A DNA stretch of 34,759 bases from an uncultured Campylobacter sp. (lineage in GTDB: Bacteria > Campylobacterota > Campylobacteria > Campylobacterales > Campylobacteraceae): positions 1 to 34,759 of the forward strand of contig NZ_CALIBH010000126.1 in NCBI RefSeq assembly GCF_938045775.1, read 5' to 3'. Under the pieces are notes generated by a model. It had not been told where the DNA came from, did no database searches, and was given only the letters and a program-made list of their open reading frames with translations. The position numbers and the translations under genes were made by a program. Shown one piece after another: positions 8,670 through 15,511 of this stretch; positions within the stretch are counted from its first letter, which is position 1; each line of letters begins with the position of its first letter.

Positions 8670-8790
8670 GCGCGAGCGCGGAGGCGGCAGGCTTAAAGCG
8701 GCGATGCCGCAAGTCCGCGCAAGTAGTCTAAGCGATCAAATTTAAAGCGCCTAGGCGGGCGTAAATTTTAAAATTTTAAAAAGGAAAAAG

Positions 8791-10344
8791 ATGAAACTGG
8801 TTTCAACGAGAGATTTTTCGCAAAAAGCGGATCTTAGCTACGCGCTGCTAAATCCGAGCGCGAGCGGCGGCGGGCTTTTCAGCCCCGAGCGGCTGCCGCT
8901 TTTGAGCGAGGATTTTTTAAAGCAGTGCGAGGAGCTGAGCTACAAACAGATCGCGCTTAAAATCATCGAGAGCTTCGATTTTGACGTAAGCAGCGAAGTC
9001 TTTGAAGACGCGCTAAAGCGCTACGATAAATTTGAAAACCCCGCCTGCCCCGTCCAGATCAAAAAGCTAAGCGAAAACGCCTATATTTTGGAGCTTTACC
9101 ACGGCCCAACGCTCGCGTTTAAGGATATGGCGCTGCAGCCCTTCGGCGCGCTTTTAAAAAGCATCGCAAAATCCAGAGGCGAGAAATTCTTAATAATGTG
9201 CGCCACGAGCGGCGACACGGGGCCTGCGACGCTAGAGGCCTTTGCGGACGACGAAAACATCAAAGCGGTCTGCCTCTATCCGCAGGGCGGCACGAGCGAG
9301 ATACAGCGCCAGCAGATGGTCAAACAAAGCGCGGCAAATCTTAAAATTTTAGGCGTGCGCGGCAACTTCGACGATACGCAACGCGCGCTAAAATCGCTTC
9401 TGGCTGACGATGATTTCAAAAACGAGCTCGCGCGAGCAAATTTAAATCTAAGCGCCGCAAACTCGGTAAATTTCGGCAGGATTTTATTTCAGATCATCTA
9501 CTACCTCTACGCTAGCATCTATTTCTCAAAGCACGGCGTATTGAGCTCCGAACGAAATTTAGACGAAAACGCGCAATGCCAGGCGTGCGGTAAAAATTTT
9601 AGCGCCGCAGCGGGCGCAAGCGGCGCGCAGAGCGTAAAACAGGGCTCTAAATTTAATACTTTCGACGTAATAGTGCCTAGCGGAAATTTCGGCAACGCGC
9701 TGGGAGTGTATTTCGCCAAAAAGATGGGCGCAAAGATCGGTAAAATCAAGATCGCTTCAAACGCGAACAATATCCTAACCGAGCTTTTTACGCGCGGCAT
9801 CTACGATCTGCGCGGGCGCGAGCTCATCCGCACGATTAGCCCTGCGATGGATATTTTAGTTAGCTCCAACGTCGAGCGGCTGCTTAGCGATATGTTCGGC
9901 GATGCGCGCACGAGCGAGCTGATGCAAAGCCTGGCGCGAGATAAATTTTATCAGCTTAGCGCGAGCGAGCTTGCGAAGCTGCGCGAGGTCTTCGAGGCGG
10001 ATTTTTGCGACGATGCGCAGTGCGCTAAGTTTATCAAACAAGAGAGCAGCCGCGGCGTGCTGATCGATCCGCACACGGCGACCTGCTTCAAGCTACTTGG
10101 CGAAAGCCGCCTAAATCTCGTCATCTCGACCGCGAAGTGGATTAAATTTACGCCGTCGATGATCGGCGCGATTAAAGGTAGAGCTTGCGAGGACGAGCGA
10201 GCCGATATGATCGCGCTTTCGAAGGAATTTCGCAGCGACATTCCGCCGCAGATCTCGCGCCTTTTTAGCGCGCCGCAGGTGCATTCTAGCGTCGTGGAGC
10301 AAAGCGAGATCAAAAACGCCATAATGGAGTGGATCAAAAAATGA
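8791..10344 (+). CDS. thrC: Threonine synthase ThrC
   Basis: ThrC converts O-phosphohomoserine to threonine with pyridoxal phosphate. The PLP lysine is K111 in HGPTLAFKDMALQ, and the ATSGDTGPAT loop at 138-147 and the PSGNFGNALG glycine loop near 296-305 are intact. At 517 residues it is somewhat long: residues about 252-290 (ERNLDENAQCQACGK and an Ala/Gly/Ser-rich run) form an extra low-complexity segment just before the glycine loop. It includes a lone CxxC that probably has no metal role by itself. AAGGAAAAAG precedes the ATG. The last four bases overlap the start of kdsB (ATGA), which implies coupled translation. Confidence 0.94.
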   Translation: MKLVSTRDFSQKADLSYALLNPSASGGGLFSPERLPLLSEDFLKQCEELSYKQIALKIIESFDFDVSSEVFEDALKRYDKFENPACPVQIKKLSENAYILELYHGPTLAFKDMALQPFGALLKSIAKSRGEKFLIMCATSGDTGPATLEAFADDENIKAVCLYPQGGTSEIQRQQMVKQSAANLKILGVRGNFDDTQRALKSLLADDDFKNELARANLNLSAANSVNFGRILFQIIYYLYASIYFSKHGVLSSERNLDENAQCQACGKNFSAAAGASGAQSVKQGSKFNTFDVIVPSGNFGNALGVYFAKKMGAKIGKIKIASNANNILTELFTRGIYDLRGRELIRTISPAMDILVSSNVERLLSDMFGDARTSELMQSLARDKFYQLSASELAKLREVFEADFCDDAQCAKFIKQESSRGVLIDPHTATCFKLLGESRLNLVISTAKWIKFTPSMIGAIKGRACEDERADMIALSKEFRSDIPPQISRLFSAPQVHSSVVEQSEIKNAIMEWIKK

Positions 10345-11063
10345 TAGTAATCCCCGCGCGCCTTGCTTCGACGCGCTTTAAAAATAAAATTTTATGTGAG
10401 TTCGGCGGCGTGCCGATGTTTATCAAAACGGCTCAAAATGCCGCCAAGGCAGACCGCGTGCTAATCGCCGTAGATGAGCCGCAAATTTTAAAGATCGCGC
10501 AAGATTACGGCTTTGACGCCGTTCTCACCGCGCGCGAACATCAAAGCGGTACCGACCGCATCGCTGAAGCGGTCGCAAACGCAGCGCTTGCGGAGAACGA
10601 GATCATCATCAATATCCAAGCCGACGAGCCCTTTTTTGAGAGCGAAAATTTGATTAAATTTAAAGATTTCGCTCACGAGGCAATCACGCAAAAGGGCGCA
10701 TTCATGGCGAGCTGCTACAAATACATAAGCCCTCAGGCGGCGGAGGATCCGAATTTAGTCAAGCTAGTGCTTGATAATGCGGGCTTTGCGATCTATTTTT
10801 CGCGCTCGCTCATCCCCTACCCGCGCGCGGCATGCGAGTGCTACCTCGGACACATCGGCATCTACGCATACAGCGTGCGGAATTTAAAGCGGTTTTGCGC
10901 CCTGCCCGCCTCAGCGCTGGAAGATACCGAAAAACTCGAGCAGCTTCGCGCCATAAGCGCGGGCGAGAAGATCGCGATGCTTGGGATCGAAACTTCGAGC
11001 ATCGGTATCGACACGCCGGCTGATTACGAGCGCGCGCTAAAGGAGTTCGGCAATGGAATTTGA
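10341..11063 (+). CDS. kdsB: 3-deoxy-manno-octulosonate cytidylyltransferase KdsB
   Basis: KdsB activates KDO with CTP for the inner core of lipopolysaccharide or lipooligosaccharide. The 240-residue protein begins MIVIPARLASTRF, the nucleotide-binding signature of the family, and has NIQADEPF for Mg/CTP binding and SRSLIPYPR, GHIGIYAY further on. I chose the ATG at 10341 over one 12 bases upstream because it overlaps the thrC stop as ATGA and starts directly at the conserved signature. With lpxK it gives this cluster two LPS genes. A small ORF begins within its last 11 bases. Confidence 0.95.
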   Translation: MIVIPARLASTRFKNKILCEFGGVPMFIKTAQNAAKADRVLIAVDEPQILKIAQDYGFDAVLTAREHQSGTDRIAEAVANAALAENEIIINIQADEPFFESENLIKFKDFAHEAITQKGAFMASCYKYISPQAAEDPNLVKLVLDNAGFAIYFSRSLIPYPRAACECYLGHIGIYAYSVRNLKRFCALPASALEDTEKLEQLRAISAGEKIAMLGIETSSIGIDTPADYERALKEFGNGI

Positions 11064-11259
11064 TCGCGCCTTTTTAAGCACGAAATTTAAAGCGAGCGGA
11101 CCCACAAAATTTAACGATAACGAGCTACGCGGCACGGAATTTGGGATGCAGGGGTCTGCCGCGGAGCGTAAAATTCTAACGCGACGTAAAATTTTAACGG
11201 AACGCGGAATTCTAGCGACACACGGAATTTTAAAATTTAAAGATGCGAGCACAAGATGA
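11053..11259 (+). CDS. Small bridging ORF between kdsB and ligA, made of 18-base repeats
   Basis: A 68-codon frame with no recognised homology. It starts at an ATG inside the end of kdsB with AAAGGAG seven bases upstream, and its stop overlaps the ligA start as ATGA, so it fits the operon exactly. The second half is periodic with six residues: RKILTR, RKILTE, RGILAT, HGILKF, encoded by four 18-base units. The product is basic and has no signal or membrane segment. It may be a translated coupler that carries ribosomes across the spacer, or a chance frame in repeat DNA. The evidence for translation is only the ribosome binding site and the overlaps. Confidence 0.35.
   Translation: MEFDRAFLSTKFKASGPTKFNDNELRGTEFGMQGSAAERKILTRRKILTERGILATHGILKFKDASTR
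11167..11238. repeat. Four tandem 18-base units with AATT core
   Basis: Units start at 11167, 11185, 11203 and 11221: CGTAAAATTCTAACGCGA, CGTAAAATTTTAACGGAA, CGCGGAATTCTAGCGACA, CACGGAATTTTAAAATTT. The AATT core is invariant, and the flanking bases always keep the form purine-AATT-pyrimidine. Because 18 is divisible by three, the frame stays open through the array. Confidence 0.75.
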
Positions 11260-13262
11260 ATTACGATGAATACAGATCTGCGGTAGATACGCTAAATGCG
11301 TGGGCGCGGGCATATTACACTGACGATAAACCGATCGCGAGCGACGAAGAGTACGACGAGCTTTATTCGCAAGCGGAGAAATTTGAGGAGCAAAATCCCG
11401 CGCTCGCGCTGCCCTACTCGCCCACAAGGCGCATCGGAGGCGCGATCAGCGAGGGCTTTTCTAAGCTCGCTCACGGCGCGCAGATGTGGTCGATGGAGGA
11501 TATTTTTGGCGACGCAGACCTTTTAGCGTGGCTGGCTCGCGGTGAGAAGAGCGGCGCGCAGTTTTACGTCGAGCCGAAATTTGACGGCGCGAGCTTAAAT
11601 TTGACCTACGAAGGCGGCGTGCTGATAAGCGCGGCGACGCGCGGCGACGGGCTTATAGGCGAGGACGTAACGCAAAACGCAAGAGCGATCAAATCGGTGC
11701 CGCTTCAGATCCCATACGAGGGAAGGATCGAGATCCGCGGCGAGACGCTGATCGCAAAGAGCGATTTTGACGCGCTAAACGACGAGCGCGCCGCAAACGG
11801 CGAGAGTCTGTTTTCAAACCCGCGCAACGCCGCCGCCGGCAGCCTGAGGCAGCTAGATAGCGCGATCGTAGCGAAGCGAAAGTTAAAATTTATCCCGTGG
11901 GGGGTCGGCGAGCATTCCTTAAGCTTTGCACTGCACTCGCAGATAATGGAGTTCGTGCGCAGTCTCGGCTTTTTGCGCGACGAGTTTTGCCGCATCTGCA
12001 AGAGCGCGAGCGAGATCAGGGCTGCGTACGAGGCGCTGCATAGCATGCGCGCGAGCAAAGACCTGATGCTAGACGGCATGGTAATCCGCGTAAACGAGCT
12101 TTCAAAGTGCGCCCAGATGGGCTATACGGTGAAATTCCCGCGCTTTATGGTCGCGTATAAATTCCCCGCAGTCGAAAAGGTAACGCGGCTGCGCGAGATC
12201 AATCTGCAGGTCGGCCGCACCGGCGCGGTTACCCCCGTAGCCGTCGTAGATAGCGTAAATATCGACGGCGCGAACGTTTCAAACGCGACGCTTCATAATT
12301 TCGACGAGATCGCGCGGCTGGGGCTGATGAAAAACGATTTCGTGGGCATCATCCGCAGCGGCGACGTGATCCCGAAGATCACGAGCGTTTACAAACAGCG
12401 CAGAGACGGCACGCAGAGTGAAATTTTGCGCCCGGGTCGCTGCCCGGTTTGCGGCGAGAGGCTGCTTGACGAAGGCGCGCTCATAAAGTGTCAAAACCTC
12501 GATTGCAAGGCGCGCGTGATAGGCTCGCTGATCTATTTCTGCTCCAAAAAATGCATGAATATCGAAGGGCTAAGCGACGCGACGATCACGCAGCTTTTTG
12601 AAAGCGGAAAAATTTCAAAGATCGGCGATATTTACGCCCTCGGCGCGCAGGATTTGGCGGATCTTGAGGGCTTTGCAGATAAAAAAATTTCAAATCTTTT
12701 GGGCGCGATAAATGCGAGCAAAAACGCGCCGCTTGAGCGCTTCATCGCTTCTTTGGGGATCGAACACATCGGCGAGGTAGCCGCGCGCAAGATCGCCGCG
12801 GCATTCGGGCAGGATTGGCTGGATGCGAGCGAGGATGAAATTCTGCGGCTGGAGGGCTTTGGAGAGGCGATGGCAAGGAGCCTAGCGGAGTTTTGCAAGA
12901 TAAATCGCGAAAAAATTCTAAATTTAAGCGAAATAATCACGCCGCGCGCGCCCGAGATGCAGACCGCCAAAAGCGTCTTCACGGACCGCAGCGTCGTTAT
13001 CACCGGCACGCTCAGCCGTCCGCGCGACGAGTTTAAGGCTAGACTTTTGGCGATGGGCGCGAAGGTGCAGGGCTCGGTATCTGCCAAGACCGACTTCGTG
13101 CTTGCGGGTGCAGAAGCGGGCTCCAAGCTGCAAAAAGCTCGCTCGCTTGGCGTGCGGGTGATCGACGAGAGCGAGTTTGAAACGCTTGCGAGCCTGGCGA
13201 CGCCCGGTGCAAATTCGCCTAACAAGAGCAAGCCTGAAGCGCTTGCGGGGAGCGGCGAGTGA
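11256..13262 (+). CDS. ligA: NAD+-dependent DNA ligase LigA
   Basis: LigA seals nicks in replication and repair using NAD+. The 668-residue protein has the N-terminal Ia domain (YTDDKPIASDEEYDELY), the adenylation Lys in EPKFDGASLNL near residue 110, an OB-fold region (QVGRTGAVTPVAVV), a four-Cys zinc finger (CPVCGERL then CQNLDCKA), helix-hairpin-helix repeats and a C-terminal BRCT domain (VVITGTLSRPRDEFKARL). All essential parts are present. A short tail after the BRCT (about 20 residues, Pro/Ser/Gly/Ala-rich) may be non-conserved. The start overlaps the upstream small ORF as ATGA and the stop overlaps the next ORF as GTGA. ligA next to tlyA-ribF matches the C. jejuni order. Confidence 0.96.
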   Translation: MNYDEYRSAVDTLNAWARAYYTDDKPIASDEEYDELYSQAEKFEEQNPALALPYSPTRRIGGAISEGFSKLAHGAQMWSMEDIFGDADLLAWLARGEKSGAQFYVEPKFDGASLNLTYEGGVLISAATRGDGLIGEDVTQNARAIKSVPLQIPYEGRIEIRGETLIAKSDFDALNDERAANGESLFSNPRNAAAGSLRQLDSAIVAKRKLKFIPWGVGEHSLSFALHSQIMEFVRSLGFLRDEFCRICKSASEIRAAYEALHSMRASKDLMLDGMVIRVNELSKCAQMGYTVKFPRFMVAYKFPAVEKVTRLREINLQVGRTGAVTPVAVVDSVNIDGANVSNATLHNFDEIARLGLMKNDFVGIIRSGDVIPKITSVYKQRRDGTQSEILRPGRCPVCGERLLDEGALIKCQNLDCKARVIGSLIYFCSKKCMNIEGLSDATITQLFESGKISKIGDIYALGAQDLADLEGFADKKISNLLGAINASKNAPLERFIASLGIEHIGEVAARKIAAAFGQDWLDASEDEILRLEGFGEAMARSLAEFCKINREKILNLSEIITPRAPEMQTAKSVFTDRSVVITGTLSRPRDEFKARLLAMGAKVQGSVSAKTDFVLAGAEAGSKLQKARSLGVRVIDESEFETLASLATPGANSPNKSKPEALAGSGE

Positions 13263-13774
13263 AGGTTTTTTGCTTGGCGCCGAATCCGCACGCAAACAGC
13301 GCGGGGTTAAATTTTAAAAGCAACCTCCGTCCTGCGGCGCTTGCGCGTTTTACAAAGCGCGAGAATTTTAAAAATTTTGTAACGCACGAGCAAGTGGCAA
13401 AAGCGACAAATCGAGAGGCGGTTTCTACGAGACGTACGGGCTATACCTGCAGCGGCGCTAAAACGGCGCGCACGATGCCGATAGATACGGCTGCAAGCAA
13501 GAATATCTCAAATTTTGCGCCGCTCAAACACTGCGCCGATAGGAAAAATTTTAAAATTTTCGCTAGCGGCAAGATAAAATTTACAACGCACGGCGAGTTA
13601 AAATTTACAATGCGCGGTATGGCTAAATTTACGGCACCGCGCGGGTTAAAGTTTGAGCCTTGCGGTGCTGCTGTACGCGACTTTGCTTTGCGCGATAAAA
13701 TTTTAAGCTCTAGGCCGTGCAAAAACTGCGCAAGCTTTAAAATTTCACCGCCGCGCGGAGAAGAGACAAAATGA
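13259..13774 (+). CDS. Bridging ORF between ligA and tlyA, low-complexity, unknown
   Basis: A 171-codon frame that spans the whole gap between ligA and tlyA. It starts with GTG overlapping the ligA stop (GTGA), with GGGGAG six bases upstream, and ends overlapping the tlyA start (ATGA). No domain is recognised. The protein is basic, Lys/Phe/Thr-rich, and in the second half repeats the pattern KIKFTTHGE, LKFTMRGM, AKFTAPRG, LKFEPCGA, encoded by AAAATTTAC-type cores. A run of 500 bases without a stop in AT-core repeats, with couplings on both sides, argues for translation. The composition argues that the frame arose from repeat expansion. No signal or membrane segment is visible. It remains hypothetical. 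Confidence 0.35.
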   Translation: MKVFCLAPNPHANSAGLNFKSNLRPAALARFTKRENFKNFVTHEQVAKATNREAVSTRRTGYTCSGAKTARTMPIDTAASKNISNFAPLKHCADRKNFKIFASGKIKFTTHGELKFTMRGMAKFTAPRGLKFEPCGAAVRDFALRDKILSSRPCKNCASFKISPPRGEETK

Positions 13775-15009
13775 GATTTGATCTGCTCGTCGCAAATACG
13801 CTTAAAATCAGTAGAAATCAGGCTGCCGCACTGATAAAACAGGATAAAATTTTGCTGCGAGGCGCCGTGCAAAACAGACCCTCCGCGCAGATCGCGCCTG
13901 AGCAGAGCGGCGAAATCAGTACTGCCGAGCAAATTTACGTAAGCAGGGGCGCGCTCAAGCTTGCAGGCTTTTTGGACGAGCTCGCCGAAAACGGGCTTTT
14001 AGCAAGCTGTGGCGCAAATTTGCCTAGCTCGGCGGCAGAAATTTCAAAGCCATGCAGCGCCGCAAAGGGCGCGGATAGCAAAGCGGCAGCGATACAATGG
14101 AAAAGCGAGGTAGCGACGCAAAAAGCAGGCGAAGTAACGACGCAAATTTCAAGTGCAGATTTTGCGGCTACGGATAAAATTTTGAGCGCAAACGAGACGA
14201 CCGAAATTACAAGTGCGACGGCGGCAAAGATCGCAGAAACAAATACCGCGGCGATCCGTACCGCAAAAACCAGCGCCGGAACGGCGAAACTTTTGCAAAC
14301 CGATGCAGGCAAGCAAACAGAGGGATATTTACAGATGAGCACAGGCACCGAGACGGCAGGACTTTTGCAAATGGATGCTGGCGCCGAGACGCCAGAGATT
14401 TTAAATGCGGCGAAAGCCTCCAAATCGGGCGGCAATGCGGGCGCGTGCTGCAGTGAAGGCAGCGCGAAGCTAGCACAAACAAAGCCCTCGCAAAAAGATA
14501 TTTTAAATTTAGCTGGAGCCGATGTTTTGGACGTGGGCAGCAGTACCGGCGGATTTGTGCAGATTTTATTGCAGCGCGGCGCAAAGAGCGTGACCGCGCT
14601 TGACGTCGGCAGCTCGCAGCTAAGCGAAATTTTGCGGCGCGATCCTCGCGTGATCGTGCGCGAAAACACCGACATCAGGGAGTTTGCAAGCAAGAAGAAA
14701 TTTGATCTCATCACCTGCGACGTGAGCTTCATCTCGCTAAATTTGATCTTAAAAAGCCTCGCAAGCCTTGCAAAAAGCTCTCTCATCGTGCTATTTAAGC
14801 CGCAATTTGAGGTCGGCGCGGAGATCAAGCGAAATAAAAAAGGCGTGCTCAAGGACGAAAAAGCGGTGTGCGCCGCGCGAGCGAAATTTGAGCGGCTATG
14901 CGCCGAGCTGGGGCTTGCTGTGCTGCACGCTAGCGCCTGCAAAATCACGGGTAAAGAGGGAAATAGGGAATTTTTCTATCTTCTAAAAAGGATGAACGAT
15001 GAAATTTAA
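13771..15009 (+). CDS. tlyA: TlyA-family rRNA 2'-O-methyltransferase with about 165-residue insert
   Basis: TlyA methylates ribose 2'-OH groups of 16S and/or 23S rRNA and influences capreomycin sensitivity. An N-terminal S4 RNA-binding domain (residues 1-60, MRFDLLVANTLKISRNQA to YVSRGALKL) and a C-terminal Rossmann methyltransferase (DVGSSTGGF at 254-262, TCDVSFISL, LFKPQFEVG) are both intact. Usual length is 230-270 residues; this one has 412. The excess lies at about 75-240, between the two domains, and is Ala/Thr/Ser/Glu-rich low complexity with three tandem 12-residue repeats (174-209). Residues around the active site are unaffected, so the enzyme could work with a long flexible linker. 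ATGA overlap with the preceding ORF. Confidence 0.92.
   Translation: MRFDLLVANTLKISRNQAAALIKQDKILLRGAVQNRPSAQIAPEQSGEISTAEQIYVSRGALKLAGFLDELAENGLLASCGANLPSSAAEISKPCSAAKGADSKAAAIQWKSEVATQKAGEVTTQISSADFAATDKILSANETTEITSATAAKIAETNTAAIRTAKTSAGTAKLLQTDAGKQTEGYLQMSTGTETAGLLQMDAGAETPEILNAAKASKSGGNAGACCSEGSAKLAQTKPSQKDILNLAGADVLDVGSSTGGFVQILLQRGAKSVTALDVGSSQLSEILRRDPRVIVRENTDIREFASKKKFDLITCDVSFISLNLILKSLASLAKSSLIVLFKPQFEVGAEIKRNKKGVLKDEKAVCAARAKFERLCAELGLAVLHASACKITGKEGNREFFYLLKRMNDEI
14290..14397 (+). repeat. Three 36-base tandem repeats inside tlyA
   Basis: Three consecutive in-frame units encode LLQTDAGKQTEG, YLQMSTGTETAG and LLQMDAGAETPE (residues 174-209 of TlyA). They lie in the middle of the inter-domain insert. 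Degeneracy between units shows that they are not brand new. Confidence 0.8.
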
Positions 15010-15511
15010 AAACTTAATTATATTGGCGTTTTGCGCGCTATTTTTGGGCTCATGCGCTAAAAGCTTAAACCCCAAAGCGCCGCTGGTAAAAAATTTCGAC
15101 ATCTCTAAATTTAGCGGCGGCTGGTATGAGATCGCTCGCATGAAGGGCGGTGGCGAGCTGCAAAACACCGCGTACGAGTGCTTTATCGATAAAAACTCCA
15201 CGATCAATCTTCTAAAAACCGCCAAAACAAGCTCAGGTAAAATCGAAAACGAGCAGCACGTATTGGAGTTTGCGGGCGATAAAAACGTAGGTCTGCTCTA
15301 TCAAAAAGGTCTGATTTCCGACTCCCTCTACCGCGTGGCGCAGGTGGACGGCGACTATCGCTACGCCCTGATCTTCGGCGCCGATACGAGCGAGCTGTAT
15401 ATCCTCTCGCGCACCAAAACCCTGCCTGAGCCGATCCGCATCCTATATCTAAAAAAGGCGAAGCACAGCGGCTACGACACCAAAAAAATCGTCTGGACGA
15501 AGCAGAAGTAA
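14999..15511 (+). CDS. Lipocalin-family outer-membrane lipoprotein (Blc-like)
   Basis: A 170-residue bacterial lipocalin. The N-terminus is a lipoprotein signal, MKFKNLIILAFCALF, with lipobox LGSC (Cys at 19), so the mature protein should be lipid-anchored in the envelope. The lipocalin signature GGWYEIARM follows at about 40-48, with TAYECFIDKNSTIN and a later YILSRTKTLPE, the structurally conserved strands of Blc. Blc proteins bind fatty acids or lysophospholipids and are linked to membrane stress; the ligand here is unknown. The gene starts inside the end of tlyA (11-base overlap, AAAAGGATG upstream) and its stop overlaps the next start as TAATG. It lies among unrelated housekeeping genes, so co-transcription is probably positional. 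Confidence 0.88.
   Translation: MKFKNLIILAFCALFLGSCAKSLNPKAPLVKNFDISKFSGGWYEIARMKGGGELQNTAYECFIDKNSTINLLKTAKTSSGKIENEQHVLEFAGDKNVGLLYQKGLISDSLYRVAQVDGDYRYALIFGADTSELYILSRTKTLPEPIRILYLKKAKHSGYDTKKIVWTKQK

Noticed and set aside
12632..13291. A 219-codon minus-strand frame inside ligA
   Set aside because: It lies opposite the HhH and BRCT domains of ligA, has no recognisable family, and is a shadow of GC-rich coding DNA.
13935..14948. A 337-codon open frame on the minus strand inside tlyA
   Set aside because: It is antisense to a gene with clear S4 and methyltransferase motifs; its long openness follows from low-complexity codon bias in the insert.
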